From NCBI GenBank assembly GCA_009746045.1, contig RPFO01000584.1, positions 527,471-591,470 of the forward strand: a stretch of DNA of 64,000 nucleotides, in the 5' to 3' direction. The stretch comes from Mesostigma viride (lineage: Eukaryota; Streptophyta; Mesostigmatophyceae; Mesostigmatales; Mesostigmataceae). Shown here piece after piece: positions 1-11,560 of this stretch (the first letter of the stretch is position 1; every line of letters starts with the position of its first letter). The translations under genes were made by a program, and so were the position numbers. The notes under the pieces are model-generated. The model saw only the letters and a program-made list of their open reading frames with translations, was not told where the DNA came from and did not search any database.

Positions 1-834
1 AGGGAGGGAGGGAGGGAGGGAGGGAGGGAGGGAGGGAGGGAGGGAGGGAGGGAGGGAGGGAGGGAGGGAGGGAGGGAGGGAGGGAGGGAGGGAGGGAGGG
101 AGGGAGGGAGGGAGGGAGGGAGGGAGGGAGGGAGGGAGGGAGGGAGGGAGGGAGGGAGGGAGGGAGGGAGGGAGGGAGGGAGGGAGGGAGGGAGGGAGGG
201 AGGGAGGGAGGGAGGGAGGGAGGGAGGGAGGGAGGGAGGGAGGGAGGGAGGGAGGGAGGGAGGGAGGGAGGGAGGGAGGGAGGGAGGGAGGGAGGGAGGG
301 AGGGAGGGAGGGAGGGAGGGAGGGAGGGAGGGAGGGAGGGAGGGAGGGAGGGAGGGAGGGAGGGAGGGAGGGAGGGAGGGAGGGAGGGAGGGAGGGAGGG
401 AGGGAGGGAGGGAGGGAGGAGGGAGGGAGGGAGGGAGGGAGGGAGGGAGGGAGGGAGGGAGGGAGGGAGGGAGGGAGGGAGGGAGGGAGGGAGGGAGGGA
501 GGGAGGGAGGGAGGGAGGGAGGGAGGGAGGGAGGGAGGGAGGGAGGGAGGGAGGGAGGGAGGGAGGGAGGGAGGGAGGGAGGGAGGGAGGGAGGGAGGGA
601 GGGAGGGAGGGAGGGAGGGAGGGAGGGAGGGAGGGAGGGGGGAGGGAGGGAGGGAGGGAGGGAGGAGGGGGGAGGGAGGGAGGGAGGGAGGGAGGGAGGA
701 GGGGGGAGGGAGGGAGGGAGGGAGGGAGGAGGGAGGGAGGGAGGGAGGAGGGAGGGAGGGAGGAGGGAGGGAGGGAGGGAGGGAGGGAGGGAGGGAGGGA
801 GGGAGGGAGGGAGGGAGGGAGGGAGAGGGATGGA
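1..834. repeat. (GGGA)n microsatellite
   Basis: About 830 bases of almost pure GGGA tetranucleotide, with a few unit slips (GGA, GGGG) after base 417 and more after 640. It starts at the first base of the window, so its true length is unknown. It is G-rich on this strand and could form quadruplex structures. It is not a known telomere repeat. Confidence 0.97.
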
Positions 835-847
835 CGGGGGAGGGAGG

Positions 848-848
<1 letters not shown>

Positions 849-914
<66 letters not shown>
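849..914. repeat. (GA)n microsatellite
   Basis: A GA dinucleotide run with one GG slip near 880. It directly follows the GGGA array and precedes the GTGTGC array. Confidence 0.95.
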
Positions 915-916
<2 letters not shown>

Positions 917-937
917 CTAGATGTGCATGTACGTATG

Positions 938-1312
938 CGTGTGCGTGTGCGTGTGCGTGTGCGTGTGCGTGTGCGTGTGCGTGTGGGTGTGCGTGTGCGT
1001 GTGCGTGTGCGTGTGCGTGTGCGTGTGCGTGTGCGTGTGCGTGTGCGTGTGCGTGTGCGTGTGCGTGTGCGTGTGCGTGTGCGTGTGCGTGTGCGTGTGC
1101 GTGTGCGTGTGCGTGTGCGTGTGCGTGTGCGTGTGCGTGTGCGTGTGCGTGTGCGTGTGCGTGTGCGTGTGCGTGTGCGTGTGCGTGTGCGTGTGCGTGT
1201 GCGTGTGCGTGTGCGTGTGCGTGTGCGTGTGCGTGTGCGTGTGCGTGTGCGTGTGCGTGTGCGTGTGCGTGTGCGTGTGCGTGTGCGTGTGCGTGTGCGT
1301 GTGCGTGTGCAT
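938..1312. repeat. (GTGTGC)n hexamer array
   Basis: More than 60 copies of a GTGTGC hexamer with a single GTGTGG variant near 984. It reads open in several frames (VRVR, HTHT, VCVC), but that follows from the periodicity and is not evidence of coding. Confidence 0.96.
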
Positions 1313-2624
1313 GCGCACATGCCACACGTGCACATGCACGTATGGGTGGGCAGGGCATTGCGTTTGCAGCGACGACGTATACACAGTCCAGGTTACCATA
1401 GGCGTCCAACCGGAACCTACGCTTGCTGTATGCTGTTGAAAGCATCTTCAAGTTCTCGTAAAAAGCCAGGGCGTTCCCCATTTTTGGACCACGTGTTTGA
1501 AGCGATGCCATATGCACGCTCCAAGGTACCATAGTCGCAGCTATGAGAAAGCCACTCTAATGCACCAATGAGCATTTGCTCGGGTCTTACCACGTCCAAC
1601 CGGAGCCCGCGCCCGCCGTTGTCTGGAGATTCGGCTCGCTGATCGGGCCGATTTTCTCCGTAAATAACCGAACGCCTCCAGCGAGATATGGCATGTTTTG
1701 TGCATGTGACGGCGGGCGGCTCTGGGGTCGTCCCCAGCCAATAAACAAACCGGCTTTGAAACAATATCGACAGAGAAGCAATGGCACCAACACCTGGAAA
1801 AACTTGCAAAGAAAGCTACCTGTCTGCGTTCGAACGCAGACAGGTAGCTGGAAAAGCGACATGCACGACAGGTCACCGGCGCGTTTTTATCATATTTCTG
1901 CAGCACTTTATCAAATTAGTGGTGCAGAAGGTAGTGGTTTGCAGCTGGACAAGACGTGCATGTTATTAGCCCGCATGCCCGGATGCATCATGCACTTGCT
2001 TGACGTTTGCGCCCTTTCCCGCGAAATCTGGGCTGTCTTCCCGCGCCTCCGCCAGTTCACAAACGAGTTCACCGGCGAGCAGTTCACTACATCGTTGCGA
2101 CCCATGTGAGTGCGTGAACTCGAAGTGAAGGGCCGGTGAAGCGCCGGTGGCGACCCGGCCGTCGACCCAGTTCACAAAGAGTTCACCGACGGAGTTCACC
2201 GAGCCTCATGTGAGTCGTGCCTTAACGTGAACGTTACGACGCACGTTACTTGATGTACGGAATTACGGATCGTGCCCTTGTTGTTGTTGTGTCCCACGCC
2301 GCACGCACGGATCGTGCCCTCAGCTAGCTTCGTGCCATGGACGGCGTGCTGGCAGGGGCTGGGCGGCTGACCCCACTAATTGGCCTGTGCTCGCGGCATA
2401 TGGCATGCTGCTAGGCGTGCCATGCAGCTCGCACCGCATGCGCGCGCGGCAGTCGGCACTGGTGTCGCCCCAAGGCAACAGCCGCCCAAATTCGCGCCAG
2501 CCCCGCCAACATTTGCTGCGTAACACGGCTGGCTAGCTCGTCTATGGTTGCGCTCTCACTAGCTGGCAAGGTGCACGCCTAAATAAATAAAGCCGCCGGG
2601 TTGGCGACGTACCCGAGTTTAAAA
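1313..2624. other. 5' flank of the eIF3b gene, no gene recognised
   Basis: Open frames here on both strands overlap each other, match no family I recognise and have no clear start context. A 36-bp perfect palindrome lies at 1814-1849. Between about 2053 and 2200 the motif AGTTCAC recurs several times. The segment just before 2625 should contain the eIF3b promoter and 5' UTR, but no clear TATA box is visible. Confidence 0.5.
1814..1849. repeat. 36-bp perfect palindrome
   Basis: The two 18-base halves are exact reverse complements with no spacer. They start with AGCTACCTGTCTGCG and meet at TTCGAA. The surrounding bases do not extend the symmetry. Confidence 0.95.
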
Positions 2625-5600
2625 ATGGTTGCCACGGAAGAGAGCAGCCGGCCTGTCCAGGTCAATATTGACTGGAGCAAGGTCGACTTGGATGACATTG
2701 TGTTGCCAGAGGGAGAGGATTTTGGGATTAAGAGGTAAGAATTTAGTTTTCTTTGTGCAGGGGCGATCTGTTTTTTTGTGTGCATGTTGAAGCGGCAGCT
2801 CTTTGTATGCCACTGCACGTTCGTGTATCTGACTAGGCAACGTTTGTTTGCATTTTCTGGGAATGGCTGGCGGTCAGCGATGACGAGATGGAAGATAACG
2901 ATGACGTGCAGACGGAGACGGGTTTCGGCAGCGTCGTAGTCGTGGATAACCTGCCCGTGGTGCCGGAGGCGAAATACGAAAAGCTGGTTACAGTGCTGCG
3001 GAAAATCTTTAGTCAAGTGGGCACCATTCGAGACGGCGGTCTATATGTGCCCGTGGATGAAGAGAAGAACACCAAAGGCTACGCATTTGTGGAGTTCACC
3101 TCGCCTCAGGTGCGCAGAGAGACCCAATGCTTGCCATCGGGTCTATGCATGGACTGGACGGTCCTGGGTTAGTCGGGATGCGTGCGAAGAATTGTTGGGT
3201 ACCGTGGCAGCTATTGTGGCGACAAGGCGAAAGCGCTTTTTATTAGATGCAGTTAACAGTAGACTAGTATGCGCTTACCGATCGTATCATTGATCGCAGC
3301 AGCAGCGCTTCGGTATCATCCGAGGTGACTCGATGGGCATCAACTCTAGATTTGTTGGAAGCCCGGAGGAGAATGATCATGGAAGGCTGTAGTGGTGACT
3401 TCTAGTGGACTGATACCCGTCGCTCTTCCTTCAGCAGTGCTGTCATGCTATTTAGAGGCAATTCAAGCTAGCTGCGGGCCTCGTAGCCTAGAATATTAAT
3501 AGAAGTCTTGGGTGGGGCTTGGTGCCAGTCCCTGCAGCTCTTTCCAAGGCACAGCGTCCTTGTGAGTGGACCTCTTTGAGGGCACGCATAACAGCAGCCA
3601 TAGGGTGGTGGCCAGCCGTGCGTCGGAGCTGGGTTTCCAGGCAACTGTCTTGTCTGGGGATGGGCACGCTGACTCCAGCACAAACCTGGTGTGGATGGCA
3701 GAAATATGTTCTTACCACCGGGGGGTTCTCCTCTGGCGCTACCTATCCTGCTCCCTCTCGCATCAACTGTGCTAAATGAATGAAAGTGGTGGCAGGAGTA
3801 TGGTATTATGGTCACAGATGACCCGTAACTGGACCTAGGCTTTATTTCTCTCATGGATAGTAATCAATTATGGCTGGTTGCATCCCGCCCATTTAACCGT
3901 ATATATGTATTACTCATTTGCATAGTTGGCATCTCTTATTTTATCTTCCCGATTCGCCCATCGATGCTCCCCCCCTACATCTCCCTATGTTCCACCCACC
4001 TGGCCCCCCTCCCCCCTCCCCCTCCCCTCCCCCTCCCCCTCCCCTCCCCCTCCCCCTCCCCCTCCCCTCCCCCTCCCCTCCCTCCCCCTCCCCTCCCCCT
4101 CCCTCCCCTCCCCCTCCCCCTCCCCTCCCCCTCCCCTCCCCCCCTCCCCTCCCCCTCCCCCTCCCCTCCCCTCCCCCTCCCCTCCCCCTCCCCTCCCCTC
4201 CCCCTCCCCTCCCCCTCCCCCTCCCCTTTATCCACCCACATAGCCCTCGGCGGCGGTACGTGGTGTCACGCAATCCCTAGCCGGGGCTCCCTGGCCGGGG
4301 ACCGGCCACAAAAAGAACGAGCTCCAATGTCGCGGGCGAAGCCCGCAAAACTTGTATATGTATTACTCATTTGCATAGTTGGCATCTCTTATCTTATCTT
4401 CCCGATTCGCCCATCGATCCTCCCCCCTACATCTCCCTATGTTCCACCCACCTGGCCCCCTCCCCTCCCCCTCCCCCTCCCCCTCCCCTTTATCCACCCA
4501 CATATCTTCCCTCCCCCCCTCCCCATTTGCTGCCAATCCTCCCCTGTCCCAGTCCTCCTCCCCGTCCCCCACTCTTCCCCCTTGTTGGCCCCCCTTTCTT
4601 CCCTCATCCACCCACAACAACCAGGAGGCACCAGCAGCTAACTCAAAGGCCACCCCTTCCCCTCTTTTTGGTACCCCCCTTCCCTTCCCTCGTCCCCAAG
4701 CCACCCCACACCCCCACCTCTGGGAGGCGCAAACGGCCAACTCTCCCTTTCTCGTTTCTTTTTGTCCACTGACACCCCTAGGAGGCGCAAGCGGCCAACT
4801 CTAACCATGCCTGTCCCCTTTCTTTTGTCCTCTGACACCCCTAGGAGGCACAAGCGGCCAAGGAGACGACCAATGGGTACAAGCTGGACAAGTCGCACGT
4901 GTTTGCGGTCAACATGTACGACGAGCTGGAGAAGCTGGCCGCCGTACCGGAGGAGTATGCGCCGCCGCCGGAGCCAGCCATGCAGAGCAAGGTAAGGCAA
5001 GAAGCATGGTAGACAAACTACTTCCTGGGCAAAGCTTCTGGAGTGGATGCATTGCGAGATTAGGGCCTTTAGAGTAGGAGCATGACTACCTTCGATGCAA
5101 AGCAAGGTGAACGCCTTGTCACGCCTTTCCGATGCATGCATGCACGGACAGCAGTGTGGGCTCTGATGAGGGCCCGTTTTTTTTTTCACATTCACCGGAC
5201 ATGCAGAGCAATCATGTTGGTGCTGTGCCTGGAAGGTGGGTCGTATTGTGGACGGTGCATGCGTGCTTACATGTGGACTCGTTTCTCTGTCTGTGTGTGT
5301 ACACGTGGGCCCATAGATGCCTATCCTTTTGTCTTTTTCACATTGGCAGTGTGGGTGTCCGTGATAGCGTGTGTGCGTGTCGGTGTCTGCGTCTGTAGGT
5401 GCATGAATGCATGCATGCTGTTCACTTAACTGTATGCGAACACCTGCGTCCGTATCATATATTAATGTTTTCCTGAAGTTTATGTTCTCTTTCTAGTTTT
5501 CATTTTTAAACGGGTACTGTAGCCATCTACTCATGCCTTGCGTGTTTGCGGGTGCCCATGCGAGCACCATTGTGATTATGACTGCTGTTGTTACAGTCAT

Positions 5601-5787
5601 GTTTATTTTAGTATTTACGCATATGGCTGGTAACGGATGCACATAAACGAATGAATGAATTGCTTTCCAGTATTATTATTGTTATTATTATCATCATCAT
5701 CATCATCATCATCATCATTAGTACGGCTACTACTACTACTACTACTACATTTTATCATTAGTACTACTATTACTACTACTACTACCA

Positions 5788-5842
<55 letters not shown>

Positions 5843-7237
5843 CACTACTGCTACTAGTAGTACTAGTACTGCTACTACTACTGCTACTTCTACTACTACT
5901 ACCACCACAACCACTGCTGCTGTCATCACCATCACTACTGGTGCCTCGCACATGCAGGATTTCTGCTGGACTGGCTGCTTTTCTTGTGAATCTGATTCTT
6001 GCGTGCGTCCTGATCGTGCCTTCAATGCGATTATCCTCATCGCTATGTGCCCTCTCCGCAGGAGAACCTGCTGGACTGGCTGCTGGACGAGCGTGCACGC
6101 GACCAGTTTGTCATCCGCTACGGCGACGAGACTGAGGTCTACTGGAACGACCCGCGCAAGGGCGCGCCGGACCCTGTATACTCGCGATCGGTGAGCGCGC
6201 CATCCATCATCCCCCAGCGTGAAGCATCTACCATCTTGCATCCTCGTCCTGCATCTGCATCCTAAATTGTATTGGTGCATGTTTAGCATGCGTCGGCGCC
6301 CTTTGCCCCGCCACTCCCCACCCCCTTCCCACCTACAAACATGCCACCCCCGCCTCCCTCTTGCCCCTTTCTTTCCCTTTCATTTCCACTCCCCTTCATC
6401 CTTATGCTCCCCATGTCCGCCCGGTACTAGTAATGGCTAGGCTGGCTGGTTGGAACGCTATGCCGCCCATGCGAGCCATGGGGTTGCGGTGCCCGGTGGG
6501 CATGCGCCGCGGCTTTGTTTCCTGGAATGACGTCAAACCAAGAATAAGTTATATAAAGATAGAATTCGCACACTACTTGGTGGAGCTCGCTAGCCTCTGC
6601 CAGCTCGGGTTTCGTTAATTTGCCAGTTGTCACCAGCTCTGTCCTTGCTGCCTTGGTTCCCTTCTTCTGGCACGCTTTCCTCATGTGGCCTTAAATAACA
6701 TGCACAAGCATCCCACGCCTGGATGGCATGCTGTTATGCAAACCCCATGGCTAAGTTTCACGCGCACACGCTTGCGTATGGTCTGCGGATTGACCTGTCT
6801 CCCTTCCATCTTCCCCCTTCCCCCGGTGCCTTCCCCTTCCTTTTCTATTTCCGCTTCCGCTTTCCTCCTGACACGGACACGGACACTGACACCGACCCCC
6901 GACCCGACCCCGACCCGACCCCGACCCTTCCTCGTTTTCCCCTTCTGCCCCTACAGTTCTGGACGGAGAGTTTTGTGCAGTGGGGCCCGCGTGGCTCGTT
7001 CCTGGCGACGCTCCATCGGCCCGGCGTGGCGCTCTGGGGCGGCCCCTCCTGGAGCAAGCTGTGCCGCCTGGAGCACCATGGTGTGCGGCTGATCGACATC
7101 TCCCCTGCAGAGAAGTTCCTCATCTCCTGCTCCAGCCACGAGCCGAGCAACCCACGCGACACGCAGACCGTCACACTCAACATCTGGGACTGCCGCTCTG
7201 GTAAGGGGCCGTTGGGGCGTGGTCCACGCTCTCTCCC

Positions 7238-7287
<50 letters not shown>

Positions 7288-10200
7288 CTCTCGCTCTCGC
7301 TCTCGCTCTCGCGCTCTCTCGCTCTCTCTCTCTCGCTCTCTCGCTCTCTCGCTCCCCCCCCCCCCCCTCTCTCTCTCTCTCTCTCGTTTTTCCACACCCA
7401 CCCACCCAATCACCCAACACAAACCCACACAATCCCCCGCACCCACATACACACCCGTGTCTTCCTTTCCGGCCCCCAACCCCAGCCACCCACGTCTCCC
7501 CTCCGCGGGCCCCTTCTCCCTCTCCTCTTCCCCTTCAATCACCCTCAACCCCCGCACGTGTTCTTAAGTGACAGAATTTTTACTCTCACTAACTAGACGT
7601 TGCCTTTCATACACCCATGGCCTCCCTTGGCTTGCACGCACAGGCTCCCTCCTGCGAACATTCCAAGGGAGCACCGACGAGTGGGCCGTTGGATCCTCAG
7701 GTGTGAACGGCCAGATGGCCTGGCCGGTGTTCAAGTGGGCGGGCGGCGGAGAAGACAAGTATTTTGCCCGCATCGGGAAGAACTGCATCTCCGTCTACGA
7801 GACTGCCACGATGGGTCTCATCGACAAGAAGTCCATCAAGCTCGACGGCGTCCATGACTTCTCCTGGTCACCTGGCGAGCCGCTCCTGTGCGCGTTTGTG
7901 CCTGAGTCGGCCGGCGGAAACCAGCCCGCCCGTGTCTCCCTCTACGAGGTGCCCTCCAAGGCTGAGCGGCGGCAGAAGAACCTCTTCTCTGTCTCTGACG
8001 TCAAGATCTACTGGCAGGTGCGTGGGGGGGGGGGGGGCTTGCTCCTAGTAGGGGGTTTTGCGCCGCGTCAACCTAGTGCCATGATCTTGTGGTCGGGCTC
8101 TGGCTAAAAGGGAGGCTAGCGACGTGGCTGCTGGCTCCAGTACTTTCCTCTCCTGTTGTGGTCATGCCAACTGCATTGTGGCCTGCCCTGCGGTTTTATG
8201 GCTGCTTTCGCCGTAGGCTCTGCGAGGATGACAATCTGCTATAACCGTCTTCTGTGCTGGTTCATCCTGTGTAGGCTCTGATCCCATCTCCCTCCCTTTT
8301 TTTCCGAACTCTGCCCTCCCTTTCTCCCCCCCTTGGCTTGCGTCCACTATTTCCTTCGCGTCCACTGCCTCTTCTTCCCCCGGCACTCCCATTGCAGAGC
8401 CAAGGCGACTACCTGGCGGTGCAGGTGGACCGCTACACGAAGACAAAGAAGAGCACGTACACCGGGTTTGAGCTGTTCCGCGTAAAGGAGCGTGACATCC
8501 CCATCGAGGTGCTGGAGCTGGAGAACAAGAACGAGAAGGTGGTTGGTTTCGCGTGGGAGCCCAAGGGCCACCGCTTCATCATCATGCACAGCGAGGGCAG
8601 CAAGCCGGACATCTCGATCTACTCGATGAAGAGCGGCGTGTCATCGTCCAAGGTGGGTTCCCTGCTCCCTGTCCCTCCCTCCCTCCCTCCCTCCCTCCCT
8701 CCCTCCCTCCCTCCCCCCCCCCCCCCCCCCTCCCTCACTCCCTCACTCCCTCACTCCCTCACTCCCTCACTCCCTCACTCCCTCACTCCCTCACTCCCTC
8801 ACTCCCTCACTCCCTCACTCCCTCCCTCCCTCCCTCCCTCCTCCCTCCCTCCCTCCTCCCTCCCTCCCTCCCTCCCTCCTCCCTCCCTCCCTCCCTCCCT
8901 CCCTCCCTCCCTCCCTCCCTCCCTCCTCCCTCCCTCCCTCCCTCCCTCCCTCCCTCCTCCCCCCTCCCTCCCCCCCTCCCCCCCCTCCCCCCCCCCCCCT
9001 CCCCTCCCCCCCCCCCCCCTCCCCTCCCCTCCCCTCCCCTCCCCTCCCCTCCCTCCCCTCCCCTCCCCTCCCCTCCCCTCCCTCCCTCCCCTCCCCTCCC
9101 TCCCCTCCCCTCCCTCCCCTCCCCCCTCCCCTCCCCTCCCCTCCCCTCCCTCCCCTCCCCTCCCCTCCCCTCCCCTCCCCTCCCTCCCCTCCCTCCCCCC
9201 TCCCCTCCCCCCCTCCCCTCCCCCCCCCCCTCCCCCCTCCCCCCCCGACAAGATGCCTCGTTCCAAGCCCATGGCTGCAGTTTCACCCACTTATTGCTCA
9301 TGCTCACGCATGGTATGCTATGTTCCGTAGTTTAAGGAATGGTGAAGCTCGCGTATCATGGCAGATACCTGGGACAGGTCGTGGCCATCAAGCCTGCTGC
9401 CTGTATCAGCATATTGTGCTATCATTTGTCCCTCTCTGTCTCTCTCCCTTGTCTCAACACACTCCACACCATTTCTTCCACATTTCCTGTGTCTTCACTG
9501 GCCCCCATGTCTTACCCAACCCCATGCCTTTCCTTTTCCCAAAGCCTGCTGAAGTTCTATAAATCCTTATCGTTCCCGCATTTTTAATTATGCCAGGTGT
9601 CGCTGATGACGACGCTGAAGAACAAGACGGCCAACCAGCTCTTCTTCAGCCCGCAGGGCAACCACGTGGTGTTTGCCGGCCTCAAGGCAATGAACGGCCA
9701 GCTCGAGTTCTACAACCTGAACGAGATGGAGACGATGGTGTCAACGGAGCACTTCATGTGCACAGATGTGGACTGGGACCCAACGGGCAGGTATGTGTTT
9801 GAATATTAATCTTATCGCTATTTAAGAAATAGGAGCTTGTATAGATTTATCATGTTCAATGTGTAACCGGTCAACCCAGCCAACCAGTGTCAGTGGCAAA
9901 CATGACCCGCTTTTTACCCAGTTTCTACAGCATAGAGTCCTTGCCCTCCTGTGCTGTGGCTGTCGTCAGAGGTAGATGGTGATGGGTTCAGCTTGGTATG
10001 TTTGTTGTTAGCCAGTGCCCTTCGTATGAGTGCGTGTATGGCGTTGAACTTCGGTAACAAGAATTTTCGCGCCTTTGCCCCTTCCATTGCCTCCCCCCCA
10101 TTACCTATCCATTCCCCCAGGTTTGTGGCAACGAGCGTGACCTCGGTGAACCAGATGGAGAACGGTTTCAACATCTACAGCTACCATGGCAAGCTGCTCT

Positions 10201-10565
10201 ACAAGGTGCGCCGCGACCGCTTCTACCAGTTCCTCTGGCGCCCGCGCCCACCAACGCTCCTCTCGCCCGAGAAGGACGCGGAGGTCGCCAAGAACCTGCG
10301 CGCTTACAGCAAGCGCTACGAGGAGGAGGACGAGGCGGTGCGAGCGCAGCAGGACACGGACCTGGCCGCGGAGCGCCGCGAGATGCTCGACACGTTCCAC
10401 ACATGGCTCTCCGACCGGCTGCGCGAGCGTTCGGAGCTCAAGCCGGAGCGCGAGGCGCTTGGCTGCTACTCGGACGTGGAGGATGAGTACGAGACGGAGG
10501 TCGTCGAGGTGGAGGAGATTATCGACGTGTCCGAGGAGGTGCTCTACGGTGGCCAGCGACGTTGA
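2625..10565 (+). CDS. eIF3b (TIF3B): Eukaryotic translation initiation factor 3 subunit b (nine exons)
   Basis: Cytosolic scaffold subunit of eIF3. It binds other eIF3 subunits and the 40S ribosome during initiation. Exons: 2625-2734, 2878-3109, 4845-4991, 6062-6190, 6957-7200, 7644-8017, 8398-8652, 9597-9790, 10121-10565. All eight introns are GT-AG and the exons join in frame to 709 codons plus TGA. The length is close to plant eIF3b (about 710 aa) and shorter than the human protein. An acidic N-terminus precedes an RRM at about residues 55-140 (VVVVDNLP; RNP1-like KGYAFVEF at 103-110). A WD-like beta-propeller follows, with conserved blocks such as ALWGG, DKKS, DFSWSPG and DWDPTGRYV. The C-terminus contains WRPRPPTLLS and an acidic tail (SDVEDEYETE). 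The start ATG lies in AAAAATGG, and no better upstream ATG is seen. Coding third positions are strongly G/C. Identification is very secure. Exon edges come from splice sites and family alignment by eye. Confidence 0.96.
3902..4500 (+). repeat. 453-bp tandem duplication with CCCCT-rich tracts in eIF3b intron 2
   Basis: A segment starting ATGTATTACTCATTTGC near 3905 recurs near 4358, an offset of 453 bases. Each copy runs through the same sequence (GATTCGCCCATCGAT, CCCACCTGGCCCC) into a pyrimidine tract ending TTTATCCACCCACATA. The first tract (about 4008-4228) is much longer than the second (about 4458-4488). Confidence 0.9.
4717..4862 (+). repeat. Reiterated 3' splice-acceptor segment before eIF3b exon 3
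   Basis: The sequence around the exon 3 acceptor (CACCCCTAG then GAGGCACAAGCGGCCAA) is preceded by two near-copies, at about 4720-4742 (GAGGCGCAAACGGCCAAC) and 4773-4800 (CACCCCTAGGAGGCGCAAG). Only the third copy continues into conserved coding sequence (KETTNGYKLDK), so 4845 is taken as the exon start. The upstream copy at about 4781 is a potential decoy acceptor. Confidence 0.8.
5675..5935 (+). repeat. Trinucleotide repeats (ATT/ATC/CTA) in eIF3b intron 3
   Basis: Runs of TTA, ATC, then long CTA/ACT repeats with interruptions. Coding-like translations (poly-T, poly-V, poly-S) arise only from periodicity. Confidence 0.92.
7237..7386 (+). repeat. (CT)n / (CTCTCG)n tract in eIF3b intron 5
   Basis: A pyrimidine run at the 5' side of intron 5, broken by regular G interruptions (CTCTCG) and a C homopolymer near 7353-7367. 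Confidence 0.93.
8668..9246 (+). repeat. (CCCT)n, (CACTCCCT)n and (CCCCT)n tract in eIF3b intron 7
   Basis: About 580 bases of pyrimidine-only or nearly pyrimidine-only repeat filling most of intron 7, which is 944 bp (8653-9596). Sub-blocks are CCCT, then CTCACTCC, then CCCT with CCT slips, then CCCCT. Confidence 0.95.
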
Positions 10566-10956
10566 ACAGTCGCCACTGTGCGACCGGGATTTGGTGGTTG
10601 TGAATTGTTTCTTTCGCGGCCAGTGATGCCCTGGACAGTGGCTCTACTTGCCGTGGTTCAGCCGGCTGGTCTCTCATCTTTTATCAATGCGGCTGGTCAG
10701 AACGCTCGTAACCGTGTCGTCACTCGCTCTTACTGGCACAGCAGTGCTCAGGGGCATGCGAAGCTCGACCAGGCAAGGTTGCCATCCTGGGATGGTCCTG
10801 CATGGATGATGTTGCCATGGGGGGAGACGCATGTGCAGAGCGCCCAGGGCAGGCAAGGTGGTGCTTGGATCCGTTCCATGGTGATTTCGAGCCACCATGA
10901 CTATCTGAGGCTGTGAGAACAATTAGGGCAAGTACACCGGGACCTGGCCATATATC

Positions 10957-10962
10957 AATAAA
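10957..10962 (+). promoter_or_regulatory. Candidate polyadenylation signal of eIF3b
   Basis: A canonical AATAAA hexamer lies about 390 bases after the eIF3b stop codon. A second AATAAA lies near 11258. Which one is used cannot be told from sequence alone. Confidence 0.5.
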
Positions 10963-11445
10963 GCATGCGTGCAGCAGGGCCGGTGAGCCTGCCAGCTGAG
11001 TTTTGTGCATGGCTACTTTGTTCTTGCCTGAGGTTGTGGGATCTTGGGCTACACGTGGACTGGACCTGGATGAGCAGGGCGGTGCACAGTACTGCATGTT
11101 GTTCGATGGCCTCCACAGGCTCAGCATAGCCAAACATTGATGGCACCCTGGATCTGGCTTTCCAATGCTGCACTAGGCAAGGAAACTGGTTATTGGTAGT
11201 TTTCGTATGTGAGACAACACTAAATAGTTGCAAACCTCAATTTTTCATTGATTTCAAATAAACACGGTTCCCCCTTCTCAAGAAGCTTTCAGCCGTGTTC
11301 AGCCCGTCTCACGTGTCGAGGCTGAACAAGTCTCGAGTGGACACGTGTGTAGTACTCCTACACACACAGATCTCGGATGATTTATCTAGTACCAAATCCG
11401 AATGGCTTGCATCACTCCCCGGAAAGGAGAACTTTTGCGGTTGGA
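10963..11445. other. Intergenic, no gene recognised
   Basis: Unique-looking sequence downstream of eIF3b. Short overlapping open frames on both strands show no recognisable domains. Confidence 0.5.
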
Positions 11446-11560
11446 CTGTAGGTGTCAGTTGGCGATGCCTTAGGATCAGGAGACGTCCGTCCTATAGTCA
11501 GCAAAAGTGGGTGCGAGAGGTCCCCAGTTCGATTCCGGCCTGGATTCATTTGCAGATCGC
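11446..11560 (+). mobile_element. tRNA-like segment, possible SINE head
   Basis: AGTTCGATTCC at 11526-11536 matches an RNA polymerase III B box. About 75 bases upstream, GGTGTCAGTTGGCGATGCC can fold as a D-arm (GGUGUC against GAUGCC, with two wobble pairs) and resembles an A box. The T-stem next to the B box is poorly paired and the acceptor stem does not close, so this is not an intact tRNA gene. A SINE derived from a tRNA, or a tRNA pseudogene, is the best reading. Confidence 0.35.

Noticed and set aside
1-834. Telomere at the window start
   Set aside because: The repeat is GGGA, not a TTTAGGG- or TTAGGG-type telomere unit, and the same repeat occurs internally at 50262-50432.
830-1534. 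Long open frames through the GA and GTGTGC arrays (RVRV, HTHT, VCVC)
   Set aside because: They are open only because the repeat period is a multiple of three or lacks stops. There are no flanking exons or domains.
1576-2109. 177-codon open frame upstream of eIF3b
   Set aside because: It crosses the 36-bp palindrome, overlaps equal-sized frames on the other strand, and contains no domain or splice support.
8338-9335. Proline/serine-rich open frames over intron 7 of eIF3b
   Set aside because: They run from exon 7 through a CCCT microsatellite past a clear GT donor. Conserved coding resumes at 9597 after an AG acceptor.
11446-11560. Functional tRNA gene
   Set aside because: B box and D-arm are plausible, but the T-stem has mismatches and no acceptor stem closes.
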